64,000 bases of DNA, taken from assembly GCA_034436155.1 (NCBI GenBank), contig DAOTVP010000038.1:17215-81214 (forward strand), given 5' to 3'. A program made the position numbers and the translations under genes. Of the stretch, positions 42,682-51,431 are shown piece by piece. How positions within the stretch are numbered: the first letter of the stretch is position 1; the number at the start of each line of letters is the position of its first letter. Below the pieces are notes generated by a model. That model made no database searches. It was not told where the DNA came from and saw only the letters and a list, made by a program, of their open reading frames with translations. Source of the stretch: GCA-2794515 sp034436155. GTDB lineage: Bacteria; Chloroflexota; Anaerolineae; Aggregatilineales; Phototrophicaceae.

Positions 42682-42704
42682 ATAACTGCTATAATGGCAG
42701 TTAT
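42682..42704 (+). promoter_or_regulatory. Palindrome around the -10 of tRNA-Leu
   Basis: ATAACTGC-TATAATG-GCAGTTAT: a perfect 8-base inverted repeat around an extended -10 (TGCTATAAT), 5 bases before the tRNA. Possible operator or structural start-site element. The -35 is weak. Confidence 0.5.
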
Positions 42705-42709
42705 AACCA

Positions 42710-42792
42710 GCCGAAGTGGCGGAATTGGCAGACGCGCTACGTTCAGGGCGTAGTTCCCTCAAGGAGTATGGGTTCGACTCCCATCTTCGGCA
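42710..42792 (+). tRNA. tRNA-Leu(CAG)
   Basis: 83 bases. GCCGAAG pairs with CTTCGGC, anticodon stem CTACG/CGTAG with loop TTCAGGG, a long variable arm (TTCCCTCAAGGAGT) and T arm TATGGG-TTCGACT-CCCAT. The CCA end is not encoded. Confidence 0.95.
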
Positions 42793-42800
42793 TCACAATC

Positions 42801-42823
42801 AGAGGCAAAAGTGCCTCTTTTTT
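42801..42823. terminator. Bidirectional terminator
   Basis: AGAGGCA, loop AAAG, TGCCTCT followed by T-run, after tRNA-Leu and reaching the stop of the convergent YqeC-MocA gene. Confidence 0.85.
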
Positions 42824-44171
42824 ATTTCAAGCCCGCCCGCCACCGTTCATCGGCATAATCTTGAGGGGTATCTACATCGCGCAAAATGCTATCACTCTCC
42901 ACAGGCACATAGTGAATATCATCCTCGTGTTTGCCGATGAAATCTCGAAGTGTATGTTTATCGTTCAACATCAAAATTTCGTGCCAATAGCGCCTGCCGA
43001 TTAAAATCGGATGCCCACGGCGCATTTGATAACTGGGCATGAGCAAATCAGCACCTTGTTCGGCATAATGCGATTGAATATCGTTCAGCACCCGCGCATT
43101 CAGGCGGGGTTGGTCGCCCAAGACGATGAGGCTGGCGGCAATTTCGCTCGGCATGGTGCGTAACCCTGTTTTGATAGACGACAACATTTCGCCTGTGCGA
43201 TAGGCGCGGTTGTATACGACATGCACATCATACGGCGCAAGTTGCGCCTTTACCTCGTTGGCAAAATGCCCCGTGATGACGGAGATATGGTCGATGCGGG
43301 CGCGGATGAGTTGGTCTACGATATGTTCGATGATGGTTTTCTCGTCCGCCCAAGGGAGCAATACTTTCGGTTGACCCATTCGACTGGATAACCCCGCCGC
43401 CAACACAATCGCCCCGATGGGACGCTGAATTTCGTAAACGGGTTCACTGCTACGCGCATTGCCGATGACTACACTCGATAAACGCGAATTCTTGAGCGCC
43501 AATTTTGCGATCAGACGGGCGCGTGATCGTCCATATTGGGTGGTATGCGTGCCGTTCAGATATGCCACCACCCGCGCCTTATTGGGGATGCCTTTCAAGC
43601 CAAGTGATTCATCGCGTAAAATTTGCGCCACCCACGCGGCGCGAATCGTCCCGCCCAACGGAAAGCCGTATCGCTCGGTGATGGCGTTGGCATTATACAC
43701 ATGCGCGTCATCCAGTGGCGAACCCAATGCCGATAGCGATACCATCGGCACGACCAGCGAAGTCTCTGGCGGAAAAATCGGCTCATGCTCATATGGCGCT
43801 TTAATCGGCAATCCATCGGCTTCATCGGCTTCAATGAGCATCACATCGCTATCTGCCGCATCCATCAGGCGCACAATCCAACTCGGTTTTGCGCCGTAGG
43901 CTTCGCCTTTTTTGATGGCATCATATAAAAAGACGAATCCGTGTTCGGTTAGCGCATCCGAAATAGCGCGTTCCCCCGCATACGTCGACATAGCGCGTGG
44001 CATCAGCGCGAGTTTATCATTCGATAGGGTGGTGGTCGTGGTGGCTAACACACGCCACCCTTTGTTGGCGAGTTCATCACCTAGTCGCAATAGCGTAGCG
44101 GTTTTGCCCCCTGCGCCGATGAATGCTACCACATCCCCCCGCGAAATGTTGAATGCCTGATGTAATTGCAT
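42822..44171 (-). CDS. YqeC-MocA fusion: Mo hydroxylase cofactor maturation
   Basis: Fusion protein of 449 residues. The first ~245 residues match YqeC, a P-loop protein tied to molybdenum/selenium hydroxylase maturation (GDVVAFIGAGGKTATLLRL). The rest is a MocA-type nucleotidyltransferase: AIVLAAGLSSRMGQPKVLLPW with the G-rich loop and metal ligands, VLGDQPRLNARVL and RGHPILIGRRYW. MocA makes molybdopterin cytosine dinucleotide, the cofactor of xanthine dehydrogenase-type enzymes. It follows the molybdopterin-binding subunit gene after 2 bases and ends the 12-gene run. Confidence 0.85.
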   Translation of the reverse strand: MQLHQAFNISRGDVVAFIGAGGKTATLLRLGDELANKGWRVLATTTTTLSNDKLALMPRAMSTYAGERAISDALTEHGFVFLYDAIKKGEAYGAKPSWIVRLMDAADSDVMLIEADEADGLPIKAPYEHEPIFPPETSLVVPMVSLSALGSPLDDAHVYNANAITERYGFPLGGTIRAAWVAQILRDESLGLKGIPNKARVVAYLNGTHTTQYGRSRARLIAKLALKNSRLSSVVIGNARSSEPVYEIQRPIGAIVLAAGLSSRMGQPKVLLPWADEKTIIEHIVDQLIRARIDHISVITGHFANEVKAQLAPYDVHVVYNRAYRTGEMLSSIKTGLRTMPSEIAASLIVLGDQPRLNARVLNDIQSHYAEQGADLLMPSYQMRRGHPILIGRRYWHEILMLNDKHTLRDFIGKHEDDIHYVPVESDSILRDVDTPQDYADERWRAGLK

Positions 44172-44173
44172 GT

Positions 44174-46399
44174 CTAAATGCCACCTATACCACGCGCACG
44201 TAAGGCACGCACCACATAATCGGGCGTGAGCGGGATTTTATCCATCCAAACCCCTGTCGCATCATACATCGCCGCGGCAACCGCAGGGGCAATCGTCAGA
44301 AAGGGCATTTCTGCCACACCCCGCGCACCCCACGGACCGATGGGGTCGGGATATTCGAGCAGGACTGGCTTCACACGATGCGGTATATCCAACGCGGTGG
44401 GGATGAGATAGGTCGACAAATACGGATTTTTCAGCTTGCCATTCACCGAAATCAGATTTTCGAGGATAGCATAGCCTTGCGCTTGCACCACTGCGCCTTC
44501 GACTTGTCCCAGAACGCCTTGTGGATTAATGATTTTGCCGACATCGTGCGAGGATACCACATCTAAAATATCAATTTGACCTGTCTCGATATCAACTTGA
44601 ATTTCGACCGCTTGCGCTACATAGCCATACGCAAAATTCGGTTCACTTTTGCCCGTTTTCGGCTCGTACATGGTGGTAGGCGGTGGACGATACATAAATT
44701 CCCCAATAGCGGGGCGTTCTTCGTTTTTCCATTTTTCCAGCGCGATTTGTGATGCCCCGCGCACGGCATTCCCCGCCATGAAGACGAGGCGCGATGCTGA
44801 TGCACTGCCCGATGATTGAAAGCCACCTGTGTCGTGCGTTTTAAGCTGAATCCGTTCTATCGGCACGCCTGTCGCCTCTGCCGTCATCTGCACAACGGCG
44901 GTATGTGCGCCCTGACCGACATCTGCGCCCGCCGCCCACACAACGACTTTTTCGATTTCACCAGAGCCGTGTAATTCGATTTTCGCCCAACTGTGTTCGG
45001 GGAAGCCGAAGGCATACCCGACATTCTTAAAACTACAGGCGATACCCACCCCGCGCCGAAAATGCGATGCGGGGGCAGGGGTACGGGGTCGTTTTATCCA
45101 CCGTGAGCCGTTTTGTTCCCAAAAACTTTCTTTGGCGCACGCCTCTATCACTTGGGGCATACTCACGCCTTTGGGCAGGGGAGTGCTGACCGATAACACG
45201 CTCCCCTCTTGGATGCTGTTCATCAGCCGAAGCGAAACGGGGTCGATGCCCAATTCATCCGCCAGACGATTCATCATGCCTTCGGCGCAAAATGCCGCTT
45301 GTGGTGCGCCAAATCCGCGAAATGCGCCCGTGGGGATGTTGTTGGTATATACCCCGTAGGTATCCACCGAGACATGCGGGCATTCATACGGACCCGTTAT
45401 CATCAACCCTGCATTCGCCATGACTTTGGCGGATGTATAGGCATACGCGCCGACATCTCCAATCACACGGGCTTGAATGGCGGTGATTTTGCCCTCACGG
45501 GTTGCGCCCCACTTCGCCCACATGCGAATCGGATGCCGTTTGTGATGATAATTGATGGATTCTTCCCTGCTCCAGATGATTTTAATGGGCTTGCCCGTTT
45601 TCCATGTGGCGAGCGCCAATAAAATCTGCACCGACATATCTTCGCGCCCGCCAAATGCCCCGCCAATCGCGGGGTATATCACCCGAACCTGGTCTTCGGG
45701 CAAATTGAGCGCGTGGGTGATTTGCCATAAATCTTCATGCACCCATTGCCCCGCCACCACAACCGTGATGCGCCCTTCATCATCGAGATACGATAACCCC
45801 GCTTCGGGTTGCAAGTAGGCATGTTCTTGATAACCCGTCTCGTAAAAACCTTCGATGATCACATCGGCATCCGCAAAACCCACCTCGATATCGCCTTTGC
45901 GAATCGGGTAATAACACAAGATGTTGTTGGGATTATCGGCATGGAGTTGGGGCGCATCATCGCGCATGGCGTGTTCCATATCGTAGACGGGCGGTAAATC
46001 GGCATACTCGACTTCGATGAGATTCACCGCTTGGGTGGCTATCGCCTCAGTTTTTGCGACCACCACCGCGATATTATCTATATAACAACGCACAATGTCG
46101 GCGTGTGGATTATTGCTCCCCACGCCACATAACACGGGTTGGTCTTTGCTGATGAGACCGTAGCTGTTGTTAGGGACATCGGCGGCGGTGAATACCGCCA
46201 CCACACCGTCTAACGCCTGTGCTTTTTGGGTATCTACCCCTATGATGCGGGCATGTGACCGCGCACTCCACAAAATTTTCATGTAGAGTTGCCCGTCACG
46301 GTCGAGGTCGCCTGGGTAAGGCGTTTCGCCCGTGACCTTGCCCCGTGCATCAATGCGTTTAACCGTCTTGCCGATGATGAAAGATTGGTCTTTTGCCAT
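44174..46399 (-). CDS. Molybdopterin-binding subunit of a xanthine dehydrogenase-family hydroxylase
   Basis: Catalytic large subunit of 741 residues (CoxL/XdhA type). It starts IIGKTVKRIDARGKVTGETPYPGDL; Moco-contact segments include GGAFGGREDM, GAFRGFGAPQAAFCAEG, AAGADVGQGAHTAVVQM and the C-terminal GARGVAEMPFLTIAPAVAAAM, in which the Glu of GVAE is the usual catalytic base. No CoxL-type Cys loop (AYXCSFR) is seen, so it is not a CO dehydrogenase. A purine substrate is inferred from the nearby 8-oxoguanine deaminase and carbamate kinase. It needs the FAD/2Fe-2S protein encoded two genes upstream. Confidence 0.88.
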   Translation of the reverse strand: MAKDQSFIIGKTVKRIDARGKVTGETPYPGDLDRDGQLYMKILWSARSHARIIGVDTQKAQALDGVVAVFTAADVPNNSYGLISKDQPVLCGVGSNNPHADIVRCYIDNIAVVVAKTEAIATQAVNLIEVEYADLPPVYDMEHAMRDDAPQLHADNPNNILCYYPIRKGDIEVGFADADVIIEGFYETGYQEHAYLQPEAGLSYLDDEGRITVVVAGQWVHEDLWQITHALNLPEDQVRVIYPAIGGAFGGREDMSVQILLALATWKTGKPIKIIWSREESINYHHKRHPIRMWAKWGATREGKITAIQARVIGDVGAYAYTSAKVMANAGLMITGPYECPHVSVDTYGVYTNNIPTGAFRGFGAPQAAFCAEGMMNRLADELGIDPVSLRLMNSIQEGSVLSVSTPLPKGVSMPQVIEACAKESFWEQNGSRWIKRPRTPAPASHFRRGVGIACSFKNVGYAFGFPEHSWAKIELHGSGEIEKVVVWAAGADVGQGAHTAVVQMTAEATGVPIERIQLKTHDTGGFQSSGSASASRLVFMAGNAVRGASQIALEKWKNEERPAIGEFMYRPPPTTMYEPKTGKSEPNFAYGYVAQAVEIQVDIETGQIDILDVVSSHDVGKIINPQGVLGQVEGAVVQAQGYAILENLISVNGKLKNPYLSTYLIPTALDIPHRVKPVLLEYPDPIGPWGARGVAEMPFLTIAPAVAAAMYDATGVWMDKIPLTPDYVVRALRARGIGGI

Positions 46400-46402
46400 A
46401 GG

Positions 46403-46825
46403 TTACTTTTTGGGATTTCCTAACTTTTGTTTGAGTTCCGCCGCCATTTTGCGATTCGCTTCTTGCTTGCGCCGTTTACGGGCGAGGTCTTCGGCTAATT
46501 TCGCCTCTTTTTCGCGTTGGAGTTCTTTTTCGCTGGTGAGTTTAGTCGGTTTGGGCGCGAACATGGCATAAATTGCCGCCATGAATAACAAAATCACAAC
46601 CGCCACCACCACGCCGACCACCAATTGCACCGTCTCGAAATTATCGGCGATGTCTTGGGCATTATTCGGCAAGATGTTGGTTTGCAAGGCTTCGGTTAAG
46701 GGTTTGGATAACACGAATCCAATACCCCCCGCCGCGGCGATTAAAAATAGACCGATGAGGGGCAAAAACGCATTTAACGGATTTTTTTTCTTAGGCTTAA
46801 CTGCGTATTCATTTTCAAAGCTCAT
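46403..46825 (-). CDS. Small two-helix membrane protein inside the Mo hydroxylase operon
   Basis: Protein of 140 residues that I do not recognise. Two membrane helices (FLPLIGLFLIAAAGGIGFVLS and LVVGVVVAVVILLFMAAIYAMF) are followed by a highly charged helical tail (KELQREKEAKLAEDLARKRR), probably a cytoplasmic coiled coil. Its ATG overlaps the stop of the FAD/Fe-S subunit gene by 4 bases and the molybdopterin subunit begins 3 bases after it, so it is cotranslated with both. A membrane anchor or electron-transfer partner for the hydroxylase is inferred. Confidence 0.75.
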   Translation of the reverse strand: MSFENEYAVKPKKKNPLNAFLPLIGLFLIAAAGGIGFVLSKPLTEALQTNILPNNAQDIADNFETVQLVVGVVVAVVILLFMAAIYAMFAPKPTKLTSEKELQREKEAKLAEDLARKRRKQEANRKMAAELKQKLGNPKK

Positions 46826-48246
46826 GATGTCACCTCTTTCTTATGATTCGTTGCCGATAAAATGGCTTCGATAATCGAATAATAGCCTGTACAACGGCAT
46901 AAATTCCCGCTAATGCTTTGCAAGGCTTGTTCGCGGGTGGGGTTGGGATGCTCTTCGAGCAATTTTGCCCCAGACATAATTAATCCCGGTGTACAATACC
47001 CACATTGTACCGCACCTTTTTCGATAAATGTTGATTGAATTGGGTGCAATGTGTCGCCGTTGTTCAATCCTTCTACGGTGATAATGTGTGCGCCGTGTGC
47101 GCGTGGGGCGGCGACCATGCACGACATCACCGCCGCGCCATCTAAAAATATTGTACATGCGCCACATTCGCCTTCGGCACAACCTTCTTTTGTGCCAGTC
47201 AGTTTGGCATCTTCACGTAATAATCGCAACAAGGTTTTATCGCCCCCGCTATCAAAGTGATAACGTTTTCCGTTGATGGTCGTCTCGATATGTGTCTTTT
47301 GTGCCGATGTGGTATGTGCTACGTCCAATGTTACCCCTTCTGGGTGATTTCCCCACAGCATAGCGGGGTTTTGGGGATAGTTATCGGCTTGGGTGTTGCT
47401 GGATAAAGCGCGTAATGCCCGCGCCACCAATACGCCAATCATCTCGCGCCGATAATCGGCAGGGGCGCGAACATCATCGATTGGTTGCGGAATTCGGGCG
47501 CAATCCAACGCCGTTTGGCGGATGATTTCTGGGGTTAATTGTTGTCCGATGAGCGCCTGTGCGGGTTCGCTTAGGCGGATAATGGTTGGCGCGACACATC
47601 CCATTGTGATGACGGCATCTGCGATGGTCGCATCGGGCGCAAAATCGAGTATTACCGTCACATTCACCACCGAAATGGCTTGCGCTTTGCGTAAACCGAG
47701 TTTGATAAATATGCCCCTGGCGCTGTTCGGCATGGCGGGGATATGAATATGTGTCAGCAATTCATCGGGGCGCATGACTGTTTTGCGATAGCCCGTATAA
47801 AATTCGCTCAGGGGAATATCGCGTTTTCCTGATGTGTTAACAAGTGTGACCCATGCGCCCAACGCCATCAACGGGGTGATGGTATCGTTGGCGGGCGAGG
47901 CGGTGATGATATTGCCCGCAACCGTAGCCCGATTGCGAATTTGGGGCGCTCCGACTTCCCAACTGGCTTGTGCAAGCGGTAACGCATGGGCGATGATACG
48001 CGCATCCGCCACGACTTGGTTATGCGTCACCAACGCGCCGAGTGTGATAACGCCGTTTTCATAGGTGATACGATGCAAATCATCCAGACGGGTGATGTCT
48101 ATCATCACATCGGCATGGCGCTGACCGCGTTCTAATTCGAGGATTAAATCTGTCCCACCCGCCATGATACGGGCGTTTTCGCCGTGTTGTGCCAATAAAT
48201 CGAGGGCTTGTTGGATGGTTGTCACTTGATGATACGTGTGCCACAT
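46822..48246 (-). CDS. Fused FAD-binding and 2Fe-2S subunit of the Mo hydroxylase
   Basis: Protein of 474 residues joining two subunits that are usually separate. Residues 1-285 are the FAD domain (CoxM/XdhB type): ARIMAGGTDLILELERGQ and GNIITASPANDTITPLMAL. Residues ~305-474 are the 2Fe-2S protein (CoxS/XdhC-small type): Cys motifs GCAEGECGACTIFLDG with a following Cys, and QCGYCTPG ... GNLCRCTGY. The order FAD then Fe-S is opposite to that in fused eukaryotic xanthine dehydrogenase. Electrons would pass from Moco through two clusters to FAD. The next gene overlaps by 4 bases. Confidence 0.9.
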   Translation of the reverse strand: MWHTYHQVTTIQQALDLLAQHGENARIMAGGTDLILELERGQRHADVMIDITRLDDLHRITYENGVITLGALVTHNQVVADARIIAHALPLAQASWEVGAPQIRNRATVAGNIITASPANDTITPLMALGAWVTLVNTSGKRDIPLSEFYTGYRKTVMRPDELLTHIHIPAMPNSARGIFIKLGLRKAQAISVVNVTVILDFAPDATIADAVITMGCVAPTIIRLSEPAQALIGQQLTPEIIRQTALDCARIPQPIDDVRAPADYRREMIGVLVARALRALSSNTQADNYPQNPAMLWGNHPEGVTLDVAHTTSAQKTHIETTINGKRYHFDSGGDKTLLRLLREDAKLTGTKEGCAEGECGACTIFLDGAAVMSCMVAAPRAHGAHIITVEGLNNGDTLHPIQSTFIEKGAVQCGYCTPGLIMSGAKLLEEHPNPTREQALQSISGNLCRCTGYYSIIEAILSATNHKKEVTS

Positions 48247-48251
48247 GGGTG

Positions 48252-48887
48252 TTATTCTGTCTCTTTCTGGTCTTTTTTGAGCGGTTCAATTTCTAACACC
48301 GTGACAGGATTGATATTCATAATGATGGTGTCGTTATATTCGGTGCGAATGGTGTTGCGACGGTCGTAGGTGTGGACGTGTCCGTGAATCATGTAGCGAG
48401 GGCGATACCAATCTAAAAAGCGCAAAAAGGAGGGGAAGCCGTTATGAGGCAAATCTTCAGCATCATGTATGCCTTTGGCGGGGGAGTGTGTCACAAAAAT
48501 ATCTACGCCGTATCCGTGCATCATGCGCCGTAAACGCAATTGTGGACCCATCTGCAATACCATCATCATCATCTCGGCATCGGTATATTGAATTTTGCCT
48601 TTATTATACCGAATAGACCCTTCTAATCCCGCCAGTGTGAGTCCTTTGTAATTGACAACCCGTTTATGTAAGTTATCGCCACCCGGTGGGCTTTCATCGT
48701 AATGTTCATCATGGTTGCCTCGCACATAAAACATCGGCACTGTTAAAACGGAGGTCAGAAATTCTAAATACACGGATGGTAAATCGCCACAACTAATAAT
48801 CAGGTCAATATCGCTGTATCGCCTGCGTAAATTTGCCGCACTTTCCATTTGTTGCGGCACCATATCGCTAACACATAAAATTTTCAC
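48252..48887 (-). CDS. Calcineurin-type metallophosphoesterase
   Basis: Protein of 211 residues with the dimetal signature, somewhat altered at the start: ILCVSDMVPQQME in place of DxH, then IISCGDLPS, VRGNHDEHYDE and the C-terminal MIHGHVHTYDRR. The missing first His (DMV) may weaken metal binding; some family members tolerate this. Substrate unknown. It lies 40 bases after XdhC and 5 bases before the FAD/Fe-S subunit in the same run, a place where maturation factors are encoded. Confidence 0.8.
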   Translation of the reverse strand: MKILCVSDMVPQQMESAANLRRRYSDIDLIISCGDLPSVYLEFLTSVLTVPMFYVRGNHDEHYDESPPGGDNLHKRVVNYKGLTLAGLEGSIRYNKGKIQYTDAEMMMMVLQMGPQLRLRRMMHGYGVDIFVTHSPAKGIHDAEDLPHNGFPSFLRFLDWYRPRYMIHGHVHTYDRRNTIRTEYNDTIIMNINPVTVLEIEPLKKDQKETE

Positions 48888-48927
48888 GAAATAATCACCA
48901 ATAATATGTTACATCGCTATAAACAGG

Positions 48928-49743
48928 TTAAGGTTCACCATGATGTCGCATGGATGTGCCAGTTCCGCCATGTTGGTGCATGACCACCTCCGACAAAATG
49001 CTGATGGCAATTTCTTTGGGGGTCTCTGCGCCAATTTCTAAACCAATCGGCGCGTATAATCGCGCCAAATCATCATCGGTTAGCGGATAGACTTCGCGCA
49101 ATGCTTTGAGTGTTAATGCCCACCGTCTGCGACTGCCAATCACGCCGATATATGGGGCGCGGGTCTTGAGCAGAGCGGGGATGAGGCTTAAATCGATTGG
49201 CAAACCGCGTGTCACCGCGATGATATAGGTTTGTGCATCTATTGTAACATATTGTGGTATATCTTGGGGATTGCAAACCACGTAACCCGTTAAATTACCC
49301 ACGACAGACGGGTTACAAAATTCAGGACGGTCATCGCTCAGATACACCCGATAGCCCATCCATAAGCCCAATTTGGCGACAGCTTGCCCCACATGCCCGC
49401 CACCAATCACGATGAGCGTCTTGGGCGGGTTATAGGGTTCGATGAAGATCTGCGCCGTCCCGCCACAAATGCCCGGATCGCCATCGGTCAGGTTATTCAG
49501 GGTATACGTTTCGAGGACGGGGGTATTGGTCTGGATTGCCGATAACCCCGCTTGGATAACCCGCGCTTCCATCGCGCCACCGCCGATTGTGCCGATGGTC
49601 GTGCCATCAGCGCGGATGAGCATTTTGCTCCCCGCATGACGAGGCATAGAGCCTTGCGTGTGGATAACAGTAGCCAGCGCCACGGGTTCAGCGCGTTTTT
49701 GGGCATCGGCAAGGGCATAAATGACGGCATCCTCATCGGGCAT
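48928..49743 (-). CDS. xdhC: XdhC-type Mo hydroxylase maturation factor
   Basis: Protein of 271 residues of the XdhC/CoxI family that binds Moco, protects it and aids insertion of the sulfurated form into xanthine dehydrogenase. Motifs: ATVIHTQGSMPRHAGSKMLI, IGGGAMEARVI, CGGTAQIFIEP and a C-terminal Rossmann domain with LIVIGGGHVGQAVAKL, GVIGSRRR and LYAPIGLEIGA. It starts 2 bases after the F420-dependent oxidoreductase gene, tying F420 genes to the Mo hydroxylase genes. Confidence 0.92.
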   Translation of the reverse strand: MPDEDAVIYALADAQKRAEPVALATVIHTQGSMPRHAGSKMLIRADGTTIGTIGGGAMEARVIQAGLSAIQTNTPVLETYTLNNLTDGDPGICGGTAQIFIEPYNPPKTLIVIGGGHVGQAVAKLGLWMGYRVYLSDDRPEFCNPSVVGNLTGYVVCNPQDIPQYVTIDAQTYIIAVTRGLPIDLSLIPALLKTRAPYIGVIGSRRRWALTLKALREVYPLTDDDLARLYAPIGLEIGAETPKEIAISILSEVVMHQHGGTGTSMRHHGEP

Positions 49744-49745
49744 GG

Positions 49746-50747
49746 CTAAAATTCATCCGCAAACGTATCAATCAGCAGGCGCACATCATCGCCCAACGGA
49801 CACAACACGGCGCAAGTCGCGCCCGATTCAAAATAGTGCCGAATTTTTGCCCGACATTCATCGGCTGTGCCAGAAGCCGTCACCATCTGCACCACATCAT
49901 CAGGGACTAAGCGCCCCGCTTCGGCTAAAATGGCATCGGTGAGCGGGTAGCGTATCACTTGCGCCACCATATCAATCAATTCTGGTGTGATACCACTGGC
50001 ACGCATCAGCGAGGGGTGTTGGGCGATGTATCGTGTGACCCACGTTCGAGCGATGTTCAGCGCCTTTTGGCGGTCAGTATCCACCGAACAGGCAATCAAT
50101 TGCGGGCGGTCTATGCTATGGATGCTGCGCCCAATTTGCCGTGCGCCCCGCTCTAATTGAGCCAGCGCAAAGTCGTTATAAGCGGGCGATACCATGAAAT
50201 TGAGCAACACGCCATCGGCGATCTCGCCCGCCAGCGCCAATAAATTCGGACCCGTTGCACCGATATAAATCGGTACATAACGCGGGTCTTTGCGCCCATG
50301 AATCACATTCAGGCTGACATCGGTCATGTGGACAAATTCGCCGTGAAAGGTGACTTTTTTCATCGCCAACAACCCGCGAATGACGTGAATCGTCTCGCGC
50401 AATGCCAACAGTGGGCGTTCTCGGCGGATGCCCATCTGTGAGGCGAGCGGATCGTACCAAATGCCCATCCCGCACATCATCCGATTGGGCGCGAGGTCAT
50501 CCAACGTGAGGAATGTCGAGGCAATTGTGGCGGGATTGCGCGACCAATTGTTAATCACCCCAGAGCCGATGCGAATTTTGGTGGTGCTGGTGGCATATGC
50601 CGCCATTGGCACAATCGCATCGCGTGCCAAGCCACTTTCGGCTTGCCAGACGGCTTCAAATCCGCGCATTTCGGCATATTGAACATACGAAATGGCATCT
50701 TTGAGCGGGTGAATATCTTGCAGATATAACGCCATGCGTCCTAACAT
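49746..50747 (-). CDS. LLM-class F420-dependent oxidoreductase
   Basis: TIM-barrel oxidoreductase of 333 residues of the luciferase-like monooxygenase superfamily, methylene-H4MPT reductase-like branch. Indicative stretches are GFEAVWQAESGLARDAIVPMAAYA, TTKIRIGSGVINNWSRNPATIA and VPIYIGATGPNLLALAGEIADGVLLN. F420 rather than FMN use is inferred from this subfamily and from the cofC and cofD genes directly upstream (1 base gap). Substrate unknown. Downstream XdhC follows after 2 bases. Confidence 0.87.
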   Translation of the reverse strand: MLGRMALYLQDIHPLKDAISYVQYAEMRGFEAVWQAESGLARDAIVPMAAYATSTTKIRIGSGVINNWSRNPATIASTFLTLDDLAPNRMMCGMGIWYDPLASQMGIRRERPLLALRETIHVIRGLLAMKKVTFHGEFVHMTDVSLNVIHGRKDPRYVPIYIGATGPNLLALAGEIADGVLLNFMVSPAYNDFALAQLERGARQIGRSIHSIDRPQLIACSVDTDRQKALNIARTWVTRYIAQHPSLMRASGITPELIDMVAQVIRYPLTDAILAEAGRLVPDDVVQMVTASGTADECRAKIRHYFESGATCAVLCPLGDDVRLLIDTFADEF

Positions 50748-50748
50748 G

Positions 50749-51429
50749 CTAGGTATCCATTTTTTTATTCAATAAATTGAGTTCTTCAAGTGGCAATTGG
50801 GCGATGCTACTGTTATCGCCATTGAGCCGTTGCACAATGCGAATATAATTTTCGATGTCCTCTGGTAAATCGATATCTTGCACCATGCGGTCAGAATCGT
50901 AGACCAACACCTCTGCACCTGCATCACGCGCTAATACAGCATGATTATGAAAACTGCCTTCCCCATAGGCGTATTGAATTAAGCCCGGTGGTTGTATATA
51001 CAGGGCATTTGTGCCGTCACGGTTGCGGTCTGTGGCGAGTACCACACACGGGCGGTCTATGCGCCCCATGCGGATGATTTCGCGCACATCTTCAGGCGCG
51101 ATGAGAGGCAAATCGGCGGGCAAAATGAGCAGGGCATCGCTCCGCCAACTGGCGATGATGGATGTCGCCCGTTCTAACGCCTCGTTGAGGGCGGGGTTGC
51201 CCGTCTCTTGGATGGTTTTCGCGCCATATTCACGGGCAATCGTCAGGGCGTGATTATCTCTGCTGACGACCAACGTGCCTGTGACTTCTGGCACATCCGC
51301 CACCACTTTGAGCGTATGCCGTAACATGGCTTCTGCCAATTTTTCGCGCCCTTCGGGTGTGACGATGCTCGACAATCGGCTTTTTGATAATCGTAATGGT
51401 TTGATAGGGATAATTGCCCAAACACTCAT
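50749..51429 (-). CDS. cofC: 2-phospholactate/PEP guanylyltransferase (CofC/FbiD)
   Basis: Nucleotidyltransferase of 226 residues that makes the GDP-activated 2-phospholactate or phosphoenolpyruvate used by CofD. It begins WAIIPIKPLRLSKSRLSSIVTPEGRE, the family N-terminus, then DALLILPADLPLIAPEDVREI and DRNRDGTNALYIQP. Starts 2 bases after cofD, as expected for an F420 operon. Confidence 0.92.
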   Translation of the reverse strand: MSVWAIIPIKPLRLSKSRLSSIVTPEGREKLAEAMLRHTLKVVADVPEVTGTLVVSRDNHALTIAREYGAKTIQETGNPALNEALERATSIIASWRSDALLILPADLPLIAPEDVREIIRMGRIDRPCVVLATDRNRDGTNALYIQPPGLIQYAYGEGSFHNHAVLARDAGAEVLVYDSDRMVQDIDLPEDIENYIRIVQRLNGDNSSIAQLPLEELNLLNKKMDT

Positions 51430-51431
51430 AA

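Noticed and set aside
44174..46399. CO dehydrogenase large subunit
   Set aside because: The AYxCSFR active-site loop of CoxL is not seen; context favours a purine-type hydroxylase.
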